Source of the DNA: Sva-07 sp963716095 | Lineage (GTDB): Bacteria > Actinomycetota > Acidimicrobiia > Acidimicrobiales > Ilumatobacteraceae | Length of the DNA stretch: 64,000 nt | NCBI GenBank assembly: GCA_963716095.1 | Contig: CAVQSV010000006.1 | Span: 32,910 to 96,909, forward strand | Direction: 5' to 3' | Part shown: positions 9,229 through 18,097 of the stretch, one piece after another | How the letters are laid out: every line of letters starts with the position of its first letter | How positions within the stretch are numbered: position 1 is the stretch's first letter | Program-made: the position numbers and the translations under genes | The notes under the pieces: generated by a model | Databases searched by the model: none | The model's input: the letters and a program-made list of their open reading frames with translations, nothing else | Told to the model about the DNA's origin: nothing

Positions 9229-10535
9229 TCAGCTGCTGAGGCGGCGACTGACCCTGACCTCGGGCGCCTCGCGTGCTCCGGCATCGCATCGCCGTCGGGG
9301 TGGCCTTCGACGTAGTCGGCGTAGGCGTTCGATCCCCACCATGCGGTGACACCGTGCAGGAGCACGCTGAGCCCGACGGTGAACAGCGCGACGTCGACGA
9401 TCGTGTCCGCCCCGGTGAGATCGTTCTCCCCCGCCACTTCGAGGGCGAGCAGCAGCGTCGCCAGACCCCTCGGCCCGAACCATCCGAGGTACAGCAGCGA
9501 CCCACGGGAGAGGTGGGAGCCGACCTGCGACAGCCACACCGGCACGATTCGCAGGACCGTCAGGCTCAGCACGGCGTACAGCACCGTGGTCCAGGTGAGA
9601 TCGGGCAGGGTCGGCCCGAGCAGCAGGCCGAACACCAAGAAGCTGAGCATCGTCAGCAGATCGCCGGCGGTCTCGCTGAACGTGTGCAACTCGCGCCCGA
9701 CCGACACCACCGAACGTCCTTCGCTTCGGAGCTGATCACCCGACAGCCGCCCGAACACGAAGCCGGCCACCCAGGCGGCGATGAAACCGGATCCGCCGAG
9801 TGGTGTCGCCAACGGTGTAGGCCAGCGCGGCCATGCCGACCACAGCGATCTGCGCCCACTGGCCCTCGACCATGTCGTGGGCGATCGCCCACCGCAGCGC
9901 GCGCATGCCGGCGAACCCGACCAGCGTGCCGATCGCCACGGCGATCCCGACCTGCGACAGCAGCTCGATCACCAGCTCACCGGCTGGCAGCTCGCCTTCG
10001 GCGACCTTCGCCGTCTCGAGGAACACGACGAACAGCGGGAGCGCAACGCCGTCGTTGAGGCCGCTCTCGATGTTCAACGCCTGACGGATCCGAGTGGGGA
10101 CCCGCGGGTTCGACACGACCGCCTTGCCGAGCGCTGCGTCGGTGGGCGCCAGCATCGTGGCGAGCACCGCTGCCTCCCAGACCGCCAGGTCGGTGAGGAC
10201 CAGCGAGCCCGGTCGCCGCGCCGGCGACCACGGTCAGCGGGAAGCCCGACGCCGAGCAGCCGGGCCGGGATCACGTCGTCGCTCCACTTGGCCGAGTTGA
10301 TCGCGCAGGCATCGGTGAACAGCACGATCACCAACGTCATGGTGAGCAGCAGCGCGATGAAGTCCTCCTCGCCGATCAACCCGTTGAGGTCGACGATGTC
10401 GAGCACCTCCGGCCCGACGAGCAACCCCACGGTGGCAAAGACCAGCGTGCCGCTGATCGCAGATCGGCTCAGCCGCCCGGAGACGAGCGCGTAGATCAGG
10501 ATGCTCGCAGCGATGATCGCTTGGGTGTACTCCAT
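9229..10535 (-). CDS. CPA1 sodium/proton antiporter, frame-disrupted at four sites
   Basis: Membrane cation/proton exchanger of the CPA1 (NhaP-like) family, about 430 residues and 11-12 helices. Family motifs are clear: LAPTDAALG, NIESGLNDGVALPLF, FTDACAIN and GWFGPRGLATLLL. Frame breaks lie near 10222, 10205, 9800 and 9260. Restoring GCGC gives LPALTVV, GLALVLTD and VGATPLGGSGF, and two restorations near 9260 let the protein end APEVRVSRRLSS. ATG 10535 starts the family alignment. It is divergent from the receptor gene at 10644, with about 108 bp between them. Confidence 0.8.
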
Positions 10536-10629
10536 CGGCTCCGTCTCGGGTCGTCGTGCGGTGCGGTGCGCCGACGGTAGCGCCCCAGAGCGGTCGGGTC
10601 GCTCCTTCGGGCATCGCCGCCCCGCCGAG

Positions 10630-10635
10630 TAGGGT
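10630..10635 (+). promoter_or_regulatory. -10 box TAGGGT of a leaderless transcript
   Basis: TAGGGT ends eight bases before GTG 10644 and no ribosome-binding site is present, so the receptor-cyclase transcript is probably leaderless. Confidence 0.5.
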
Positions 10636-10643
10636 GCGCACCC

Positions 10644-12757
10644 GTGGCGAAGGGCGAACCAGGCGAGGGGACGACCAAGCGCCGCAGAATGCGGGGCGTC
10701 TCACTGGCGACCCGGCTGGCGGGCGCCACCGTCATCGTCAGTTTCGCTGCGCTCGGCGCCGCCACCGTCGTCGGCATCAACTCGGGCCTGAACCTCGGGC
10801 GGGAGATCTACGAGGACCGCCTCGTGTCGTTGAACAACTCCGGGGAGTCGGGGATGGCAGCGGCGATCAATTCGGCTGCGTCGGCCTCCGACGCGCTCGC
10901 ATTGAGTCCCTCGACGGCTGCGGCCGTCGAAGCATTCGACGACGCGACCATCGAGCTCCGGGCACCGGACGACTTCGATGTGATCGCCGAACGCCGGCGA
11001 CTCGTTGACGACTACAGCGACATCTATGCCGACGTGTTCGAATTGGCGCCGGATGAACTCTCGGCGCAGAGCCTCGCGCCGCGAGCCCCCGAGGCCGTCT
11101 ACCTCCAGACGCAGTACTCCATCGTGCCCGACGTCGAACGCGTCGCCGTCGTCGACGATGCCGAGGACGGATCGACCTGGAGCGCGGTCCACGCCGACGT
11201 CCATCCCGGTTTTCGACGCGTGGTCGACGAACTGCAGCTCACCGACCTCTACCTGATCGAGCCGGTCGACGAGCGCATCGTCTACTCGGTCGAGAAGGGC
11301 ATCGACCTCGGTACCAGCCTGAGGTCGGGCCCGTTCAGCGGATCCGTGCTCGCCAACACGGTGTCTGCAGGTGTTCGAGGACCCCGGCGCCGGCTCGGTG
11401 ATCAGCGATCTGGCGTTCTACGATCCCGTTCCCGGCACACCCGTCGGCGTCTACGCGAGCCCGGTCTTCGACAACGGCGATCTGGTGGGCGTGCTCGCAC
11501 TCCTGTACGACGGCCCGGTACTCACCCAGGTCGCCACGAACGACCAGGACTGGGACGCCGCCGGCTTCGATGACAGCTCCGATCTCTACTTCGTCGGTGA
11601 CGACGGCACCGTTCGGACCGATCCCCGTGCCTACCTCGAGGATCCCGTCGGATTTCTCGACGCGAGCGAAGCCAGCGGGGCGATCACCGCAGACGAACGC
11701 GTGGCCATCGAGGCCCGCGGAACGACGGTGCTCGAGCTCCGGGCGACCGATGCGACCCTCGCTGCGGTCGGCAGCGGCGCGCGGCCCCGTGGACAGCCGC
11801 GAGGCGATCGACGGCACCGAGGTGTTCGCCAACGTGACCCGCTTCGACACCCCGACGTCCGACATCGGTGAGCAGCTCGACTGGTTGGTCGTCGCCGAAA
11901 TCGACGTCGAGGAGGCCGAGGCATCGATCCTCGACTTCCGCAATCTGCTCGTCGTCGGCACCGCCGTGTTCTTGATCATCACTGCGTTCCTCGCGGTGGC
12001 GTGGGCGAACCGCACGATGGCGCCCGTTCGTGCGATCAGCGACCGGTTGGGAGACCCTGACCGCGACGACGGCCCCCTCGAGCTGCCCGATTCGAGCCCA
12101 CTCGAGTTCCACTACCTCGCCGCCAGCTTCGAACAGATGACCGCATTGCTCCGACGGCAACACAGCCGACTCGCCATCGCCCGCGAGGAGCGGTTGGAAC
12201 TGATGCAACAGATGTTGCCGCCCGCCGTCGCCGAGCGGGTCGCGTCCGGCGACCTCGATGAACTCGACCACATCGCCCAGAGCTCGGTGGCCGTCGTCGT
12301 GATCCTCGGACTCGGCGAATTGGTACACCGCGAAGGCGTTGCCGGCAGCGCCATCGTCGAGGCGCTCCACTCAGAACTCGACGGCCTCGCCGAACAGCAC
12401 GGACTCGACCGGATCAAGGTCGTCGGCGACGCCTACTTCGCCTCCTGCGGCCACGACCGACCGTACATCGACCATGCACCGAGAGTCGTCATGTTCGCCA
12501 CCGATGCTCGCGATGCGGTCGAGGAGTTCGGCCGACGCACCGAGGCGGGGCTCGACACTGCCATCGGCATTCACACCGGGCCGGTCACGATCGGCATGGT
12601 CGGTGAAGATCGCATGATCTTCGACGTGTGGGGCGACACGGTGAGCTACGCCCACCTGCTCGCCCGTCGCGCCGAGCACAACACGATTCTCGTCTCGGAC
12701 CGCACCCACGACATGCTCCCCGATGAGCTCGTGACCGAACAGGTTGCAGTCGGCTGA
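10644..12757 (+). CDS. Membrane receptor with HAMP and degenerate nucleotide-cyclase domain, frame-disrupted at about 11355 and 11790
   Basis: Likely signalling receptor of about 705 residues. One helix (about 22-46), a large extracellular sensor region of roughly 390 residues resembling a double Cache domain, a second helix (about 433-455), a HAMP-like linker (RTMAPVRAISDRLGD) and a coiled segment ending LELMQQMLPPAVAERV lead into a class III cyclase homology domain. That domain keeps KVVGDAYFA (Lys and second metal Asp) and VWGDTVSYAHLLA, but the first metal Asp is missing (VVVILGLGEL in place of FxDxxGF) and the transition-state Asn and Arg are Ser and Leu. It is therefore probably inactive or has another use. 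Two frame breaks are repaired by GCGC. It precedes the MscS-cNMP channel by 45 bp. Confidence 0.75.
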
Positions 12758-12802
12758 GGACACGACCTGGTCGGTTCCACTCACCACGGTCGGAGGTGTC
12801 GG

Positions 12803-14276
12803 ATGATCAGCGGCGACCTGATCTGGACCGTGGTGGTCATCCTCATCGTGCCGGCGGCGGTCATCGCTGCGTCCGAATTCGAAGAACGTCTCCGTCAACG
12901 ACAGTCTCCGGTTCGTCGTCCGGTCTCGACGCTGCGCACCTGGGGCATGCCGCTGTTCGGCATCTGGGCGATTCTGGTGCCGGTCCTCGGACGAGACACC
13001 GATGCGACCACTCGTGACCATCGTCGCCAGCGGCCTGTTGCTCAGCCTGGCGGCGGCCGCCCTCCAGTTGCTGAGCATCGTCGTCGACTACTTGCGCACG
13101 AGGCCACGGGGCGACGGCCGGGGGCCGATACCCCAGCTCCTCCTCGCACTCCCACGGATCCTCCTGCTCCTGTTCGCCGGCTGGCTGCTGATCGGCGGGG
13201 TCTGGGGCGTCAACCTCTCCGCCGTGCTCACCGCCCTCGGCGTGACCTCGCTCGTGGTCTCGTTCGCTCTGCAGGACACGCTGAGCGGGCTGGCCTCGGG
13301 CTTCCTCCTCGTCAGCGACCAACCCTTCCAGCCGGGCGACTGGATCGAGGTGGGCGACACCGAGGGCCTGGTCCTCGACCTCAACTGGCGAACCACTCGG
13401 GTCAAGACCCGCAACGGCGACTTGATCGTCATTCCGAACAGCGAGCTCGCGAACGCGAGCATCGTCAACTTCTCGACGCCGTCTCCGACGCATCGGATCG
13501 TGTTCCCGGTTCAGGTGGCGTTCGTCAACCCGCCGACCACCGCAAAGAACATGCTGCTCGACGCGGCCGCGTCGACACCGGGCGTTCTCGAGGACCCGGC
13601 ACCTCAGGTGCTCGTCGTGCAGACCGACGACCCCCTGATGGGCTACGAAGTTCACGTCTGGGTCGACGACTACTCTGTGGTGCCCAGGGTCACGAGCGAT
13701 CTGGCTGCGCTGATCTGGTACCAGTCCGAGCGCCAAGGCGTCCCCCTCCCCAGCCCGGCCCAGGACCTGTTCCTGCATCAGGCAGATGCCGCAGCACCAC
13801 CGCCAGGGCCCGCTGAGCTCCGCGCCGGATTGGAGCAGTCACCGCTGTTCAGCATGCTCGACGACGACGAGATGGATCGACTCGTCGGCGGCTCACACAA
13901 GGTGCGGTACTCCGCTGGCGAGCTGATGACGTCGTCGGGTTCCGACGAACGTGACCTGATGGTGATCACGGAGGGTCGGGCGCTGCTGATCCTGATCGAA
14001 CCCGGCTTCGACGAACGGGTGGCCGGCGAAGTCTCCGTCGGCGAGACGATCGGCGTCTTCGAGGGGTCGCGCCTCGAAGGACGTGTTGTCGCCGTCCGCG
14101 CGGTCACGGACTGCGAGGTCGTCATCGTCGACAGTGCCGTTTCCGGTCAGGTCGGAAGCCGCAATGCGGGTCTCGCGACGGCGCTCAACCGGCTGGCTGC
14201 CATCCGTCGCGCGACGGGTCGATCGTCTGATCAGCACTCGGGCCACGCCGGCCGAGGGCCCGGCCGCCGACCGTGA
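12803..14276 (+). CDS. MscS-type channel with C-terminal cyclic-nucleotide-binding domain, frame-disrupted at about 12995
   Basis: Membrane channel of about 491 residues. Four helices lead to an MscS pore segment (VLTALGVTSLVVSFALQD, then LSGLASGFLL), and the cytoplasmic beta domain follows (FQPGDWIEVGDTEGLV, TRNGDLIVIPNSELANA). After about residue 340 comes a cNMP-binding domain (SPLFSMLDDDEMDRL, then GETIGVF and GRVVAVRAVTDCEVV, which resembles the phosphate-binding cassette). This is the architecture of bacterial cyclic-nucleotide-gated MscS relatives. ATG 12803 has GGAGG seven bases upstream. A break near 12995 is repaired by GCGC (DARPLVTIV). It sits between two receptor genes with cyclase-like domains, so the three probably work together. 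Confidence 0.85.
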
Positions 14277-14285
14277 GGTGGAGAC

Positions 14286-16426
14286 GTGAGCGACCTGATC
14301 GATCAGGCGACGCTCGACGCCGACCTCCAGGTGATTCGAGAGCGGTCCGCGTCACTGCCGTGGTATCGACGCCCACGCAAACTGCGCCGACAGGTGACCG
14401 CCATGCTGGCCCTGACCGCCCTGACCGCAATCGTGCTCTTCGGTGGACTGAGCTACTACGCGTCGGACGGCCTCCTGCGTCAGGGAGCGAACGATCAGCT
14501 GAGCAGCGTGGCCGAGTCGCGCTCCATCCGCATCGAAGCTGGTACGAGTCGACTGTTGTCACAGGTCGCCGTGCTCGCTGCGGACCTGGGCATCGTCGAA
14601 TGCGCTGAACGAATTCGAGGCGGCCTACGACGAACTCGACGAATCGATCACGCCACCGCAGCAGCTCACGCTCGATCAGTTCTACGACGAGCGAGTGGTC
14701 GAGCCGATCAACTCCGCGGGCCTCGCCACCATCGACACCGACGATCTCCAGCCCACCACCGACGCTGGACGGTGGGTGCAGTACCACCACGTCGTGCCCG
14801 ACACCGGCACCGACCCGTCGTCGTACGGGGCGACCATGGAAGCGAACAATCCGTTCCTGAGGTCGATGGCCGACGCGATCGGAGTCTCCGACATCTTGCT
14901 GATCTCGGCCAGCAACGTCGGCGACGTCGTCTACACCTCCGAGAAGGACATCGATCTCGGTACCAACCTCGTCAACGGCGCGTTCGCCGACTCCGTACTC
15001 GGCCGTCTCTTCAACGACGACCTCGGGCGTGTGCGCTCCGGGCGTGGAGTGTTGAGCGACTTCGAGATCTACCTCCCAGGCGGCGGTGATCCGGCATTGT
15101 TCGCTGCGGCTGCCGTGCGTGACGGCACCGAGATCATCGGCGCAGTCGCCATCAAGGTTCCCGTTGAAGGGATCAATGCGATCACCACCGAGCGGATGAA
15201 CTGGGACCGGATGGGTCTCGACGGCGGCGAGAGCTACGTGGTCTCCGACGAGCTGATCCTGCAGAGCGTCGAGCCGGGAATGGATCGAGGACCCCGAGAG
15301 CTATCTCGAAGCCGTCCAGGACCCCGAGGAGCGCCGCTTGATCGAGATCTTCGGGACTCCCGTCGGGATCCAGACCGTCGACACCGAGGCCGTGCGGGAG
15401 GCCTTCCTCGGCGAGCAGTTCTCCGGACGCACCAAGAACTACCTGGGACAGGACACCTACACGTCGTCGACGTTGATCGATGTGCCCGGCGCCGACTGGG
15501 TCGCCGTCACCGATGTGCCCGTGGAACGGGCCCGGCAGCCGGTGAACGACTTCCTTCGACAGATGCTGATCGTGGCGCTGATCGTCATCCCGATCGCCGC
15601 GCTGATCGGTTTCTGGATCGCCCGGCTGCTGTCGCGGCCGATCGTCCCGTCGGTCGCCGCGGCCCGCTCGGTCGCCGACGGCGAGCGGCATCTCGACCTG
15701 CCACCACTCGGCAACGACGAGTTCGGCGATCTCGGCCGACGCCTCACCCGGATGGCGGCAGCGCTCGAAACGCAGGAGTCGGCGCTGTCGGACGAATTCG
15801 ACCGCAAACGCAACATGATGCTGTCGGTGCTCCCTCCCCACCTGGTCGGCGACGACGGCGCTGTTGCCGGCACCGGGAACGAAATCGACTTCGCAACAGC
15901 GATCTCGATCACCATCGACAGCGACGAGCTCGATTTGGACCCCGACGAACTCGGCGAGCTGCTTGCCGGCTTGTCCAAGATCTCGAACCGGCTCGTCGAC
16001 GACCACGGTCTCGAGCGCATCCGTGTTGCGGCAGATCGTGGTCTCTTCGTCGCGGGCGTCGGGGTCGACGACACGGGCGCCCGGACCGCCGTCGACTTCG
16101 TGCGGAACGTGTCGGCCGAATTGGAGGCACTCACTGCAGCAACCGGCCTGACTGCGCCGATCCACGTCGGCATCTCGACCGGAGCGGTGGCCACCGGGGT
16201 ACTCAGCACCGGGAGCCTGACATTCGGCGCCTGGGGTGAGCCGGTTCGCCGAGCGTTGGCGATCGGGGCCATGACGTCAGCCGGCCAGGTGCTCCTCGAC
16301 GCAACGACCTACAGCGAGTTGGACGATTCGGACGAGCTCGCACCAGTCGACGATCTCATCGACCTCGATGGTGAGCAGATGGTGGTCTACTCGCTCGCCG
16401 AATCGACGCCGTCGCACGACGGCTGA
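14286..16426 (+). CDS. Second membrane receptor with degenerate nucleotide-cyclase domain, frame-disrupted at about 14613 and 15280
   Basis: Paralogue of the receptor at 10644, about 714 residues: helix (about 39-60), extracellular sensor of about 350 residues sharing the phrase YTSEKDIDLGTNL with the paralogue's YSVEKGIDLGTSL, second helix (about 423-445), HAMP segment and cyclase-like domain. The cyclase part is further decayed: two Asp-like metal positions may remain (ITIDSD and AADRGLFVAG), but the Asn/Arg pair is replaced in AWGEPVRRALAI and the domain is shorter. Catalysis is unlikely. GTG 14286 has GGAG upstream and starts nine bases after the channel gene, so they form one transcription unit. 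Both frame breaks are repaired by GCGC (ECALNEFEAAYDEL and VERREWIEDPE). Confidence 0.72.
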
Positions 16427-16502
16427 CCTCACGCCGATTGCCCGGTGACGCGCGGAAGCCGCCGGGCGACATCGGACCCGACGGCGATGACTCCGCCGCC
16501 GC

Positions 16503-16877
16503 TCAGCCCAGCAGTTTTGCCTTGGCGGCGGCGAACTCTTCGTCGGTCAACACACCGGCTGCTTTGAGGTCGGCGAGCTGGCTCAGCTGAGCCATGAGGT
16601 CACCCTCTGCGTTGGCGGCGGGTGCCGCGGCGGCCGGAGCCGCGGCGGCCGGAGCCGCCTGCTGGGCCTTCATCGCTTCCATGTCGGCCTGCATCTGCGC
16701 GACCTGGGCCTGCGATTCGAAGGCCGCCTGCTGCGCGGCCTGCTGTTCTGCGGCGGCCTGCTGCTTGTTGGCTTGGCGGTTGGATGACGCACCGACCACA
16801 GCCGATGCGGTTCCGGCGACCACGGCGGTACGAGCCATGGTGCCAACGAGTCCTGGGCGTCCTCGACGACGTCGCAT
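16503..16877 (-). CDS. SHOCT-domain protein with Ala/Gln-rich coiled coil
   Basis: A 124-residue protein. The last 30 residues are a SHOCT domain (DLMAQLSQLADLKAAGVLTDEEFAAAKAKLLG compressed: LAQL..LKAAGVLTDEEF..AKAKLL), a short helical module found at many protein C-termini. Before it lies a Gln/Ala-rich region (about 45-75) likely to form a coiled coil and an Ala/Pro linker. The N-terminus is basic with a weak hydrophobic stretch (TMARTAVVAGTASAVVGA). It follows the DUF6325 gene by 66 bp on the same strand, a pairing I recall from other actinobacteria. Confidence 0.8.
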   Translation of the reverse strand: MRRRRGRPGLVGTMARTAVVAGTASAVVGASSNRQANKQQAAAEQQAAQQAAFESQAQVAQMQADMEAMKAQQAAPAAAAPAAAAPAANAEGDLMAQLSQLADLKAAGVLTDEEFAAAKAKLLG

Positions 16878-16943
16878 TGTGTTCTCCTTCTACAAGTACT
16901 TCGAATGAATGGGTGTGTGTGGCTGGCGGCGACGCGGTCGTCG

Positions 16944-17378
16944 TCAGTCGTCGATCTCGGCGAGCGCTTCGAGCACTTCGTCGACGACCACGCGGGGCAC
17001 GCGGAAATTGGTGACCATCTGGCCGTTCGACTCGACGATTGCGTCGGCAAATGGCTTGGCCCAGGTGTTCTCGAACACGAGCATCGCCGCTGAACAATCG
17101 TCGTCGAGCCCCGCGGCAATCTCCTCGATGTCCTCGTCGGAGATCAGCGAATCGAGTTGGTCCATGAGCGCCGACAATCGGGTTGCATCGGGGCTGGAGC
17201 CGACTTCCTCGAACTCGGCGAACGTGATCGTGCCGTCGGCTGCCTTGCTGATGAAGAGGCCGTCGATCAACGCAATCGTGTCGTTCTCGACGAGTCGTTC
17301 CAGCTCGGGGATGATCTGGCCGTTGAAGTCATTGCCCGGAAAGGCGACGACGAGTACTTCGATGGGGCCGAGGGCCAT
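16944..17378 (-). CDS. DUF6325 family protein
   Basis: A 144-residue soluble acidic protein of the DUF6325 type, function unknown. Typical segments are GPIEVLVVAFPGNDFNG at the start, ELERLVENDTIALIDGLFISK, SDEDIEEIAAGL and MLVFENTWAKPFADAI. ATG 17378 is well supported by CAGGAGG seven bases upstream. It shares a spacer of about 165 bp with the divergent gene at 17544 and leads an operon with the SHOCT gene downstream, suggesting a common envelope or stress role. Confidence 0.8.
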   Translation of the reverse strand: MALGPIEVLVVAFPGNDFNGQIIPELERLVENDTIALIDGLFISKAADGTITFAEFEEVGSSPDATRLSALMDQLDSLISDEDIEEIAAGLDDDCSAAMLVFENTWAKPFADAIVESNGQMVTNFRVPRVVVDEVLEALAEIDD

Positions 17379-17543
17379 GGATACCTCCTGGAGTGATGCA
17401 GACGTGCAAAACGTACAGCAATTGCACCTCGACACCGCACTCAGCACGCCTCTTCCACGTGGGGTGGTTGCAAGTCGCGGCTGCGCCAGCGACACTTGAT
17501 GCGCTCGGCGCAAGGAAGCGCCGACAAAACGAAAGGCATCACA

Positions 17544-17942
17544 TTGCTACTTGCAGCTGAATTCGGAACCGGCCAGGTCTTCTGGTCGATTCTCTGGTTC
17601 TTCCTCTTCTTCGTGTGGATTCTGATGATCTTCACGATCTTCGGCGACATCATCCGCAGCGACGACATGGGCGGATGGGGCAAAGCGCTCTGGTCGATCT
17701 TCATCATCTTCCTGCCGTTCATCGGCATCTTCGCCTACCTGATCATTCGCGGCGGCTCGATGAGCGAGCGTCAGGTGAAGGCCGCTCAGTCACAGGAAGC
17801 TGCGATGCAGGACTACATCCGCACCACGGCCGGCGGCTCCAGCGAAGCTGATCAGTTGGCCAAGCTCGCTGACCTCCACGCTGGCGGCAAGCTCGACGAC
17901 GCCGAGTACGCGGCGGCGAAGGCCAAGGTCATCAGCGCCTGA
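17544..17942 (+). CDS. Membrane protein with PLDc_N-like helices and C-terminal SHOCT domain
   Basis: A 132-residue protein with two membrane helices (about 8-30 and 43-66) in the PLDc_N pattern (WSILWFFLFFVWILMIF, then WGKALWSIFIIFLPFIGIFAYLI), a cytoplasmic helix and a C-terminal SHOCT module (LAKLADLHAGGKLDDAEYAAAKAKVI). The start is taken as TTG 17544 because AAAGG lies six bases upstream and the family begins at LLAAEFGTG. It is divergent from DUF6325 and carries the same SHOCT module as the neighbour at 16503. Confidence 0.8.
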   Translation: MLLAAEFGTGQVFWSILWFFLFFVWILMIFTIFGDIIRSDDMGGWGKALWSIFIIFLPFIGIFAYLIIRGGSMSERQVKAAQSQEAAMQDYIRTTAGGSSEADQLAKLADLHAGGKLDDAEYAAAKAKVISA

Positions 17943-17973
17943 TCATCAGGCTCGTCTGAATCAGACGCACCTC

Positions 17974-18018
17974 CAACGGCGTCACGTCGAGGCCCTCGGG
18001 TCCGACGTGGCGCCGTTG
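17974..18018 (+). terminator. Hairpin after the PLDc_N-SHOCT gene
   Basis: Inverted repeat CAACGGCG-T-CACGTCG against CGACGTG-G-CGCCGTTG, a 16-position stem with one mismatch around a 13-base loop. It lies 31 bp after the stop, before the convergent Vps62-like gene. No T-run is present. Confidence 0.6.
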
Positions 18019-18040
18019 TCGCGTCCCGGCACCCTCCGTG

Positions 18041-18080
18041 CGATGAGCGAACGCACCGGATACGGCCACGTCGCTCATCG
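18041..18080. repeat. Palindromic repeat P3 (GATGAG family), copy 1
   Basis: Arms CGATGAGCGA and TCGCTCATCG flank a 20-base centre (ACGCACCGGATACGGCCACG). A near-identical copy starts 61 bp downstream and related copies are at 46784 and 47490. Confidence 0.75.
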
Positions 18081-18097
18081 ACCGGGCGGGCCCGCCT

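Noticed and set aside
16436..16490. Inverted repeat GCCCGG/CCGGGC between the second receptor and the SHOCT gene
   Set aside because: Only six paired bases with a long loop; plausible terminator but too weak to list as a feature.
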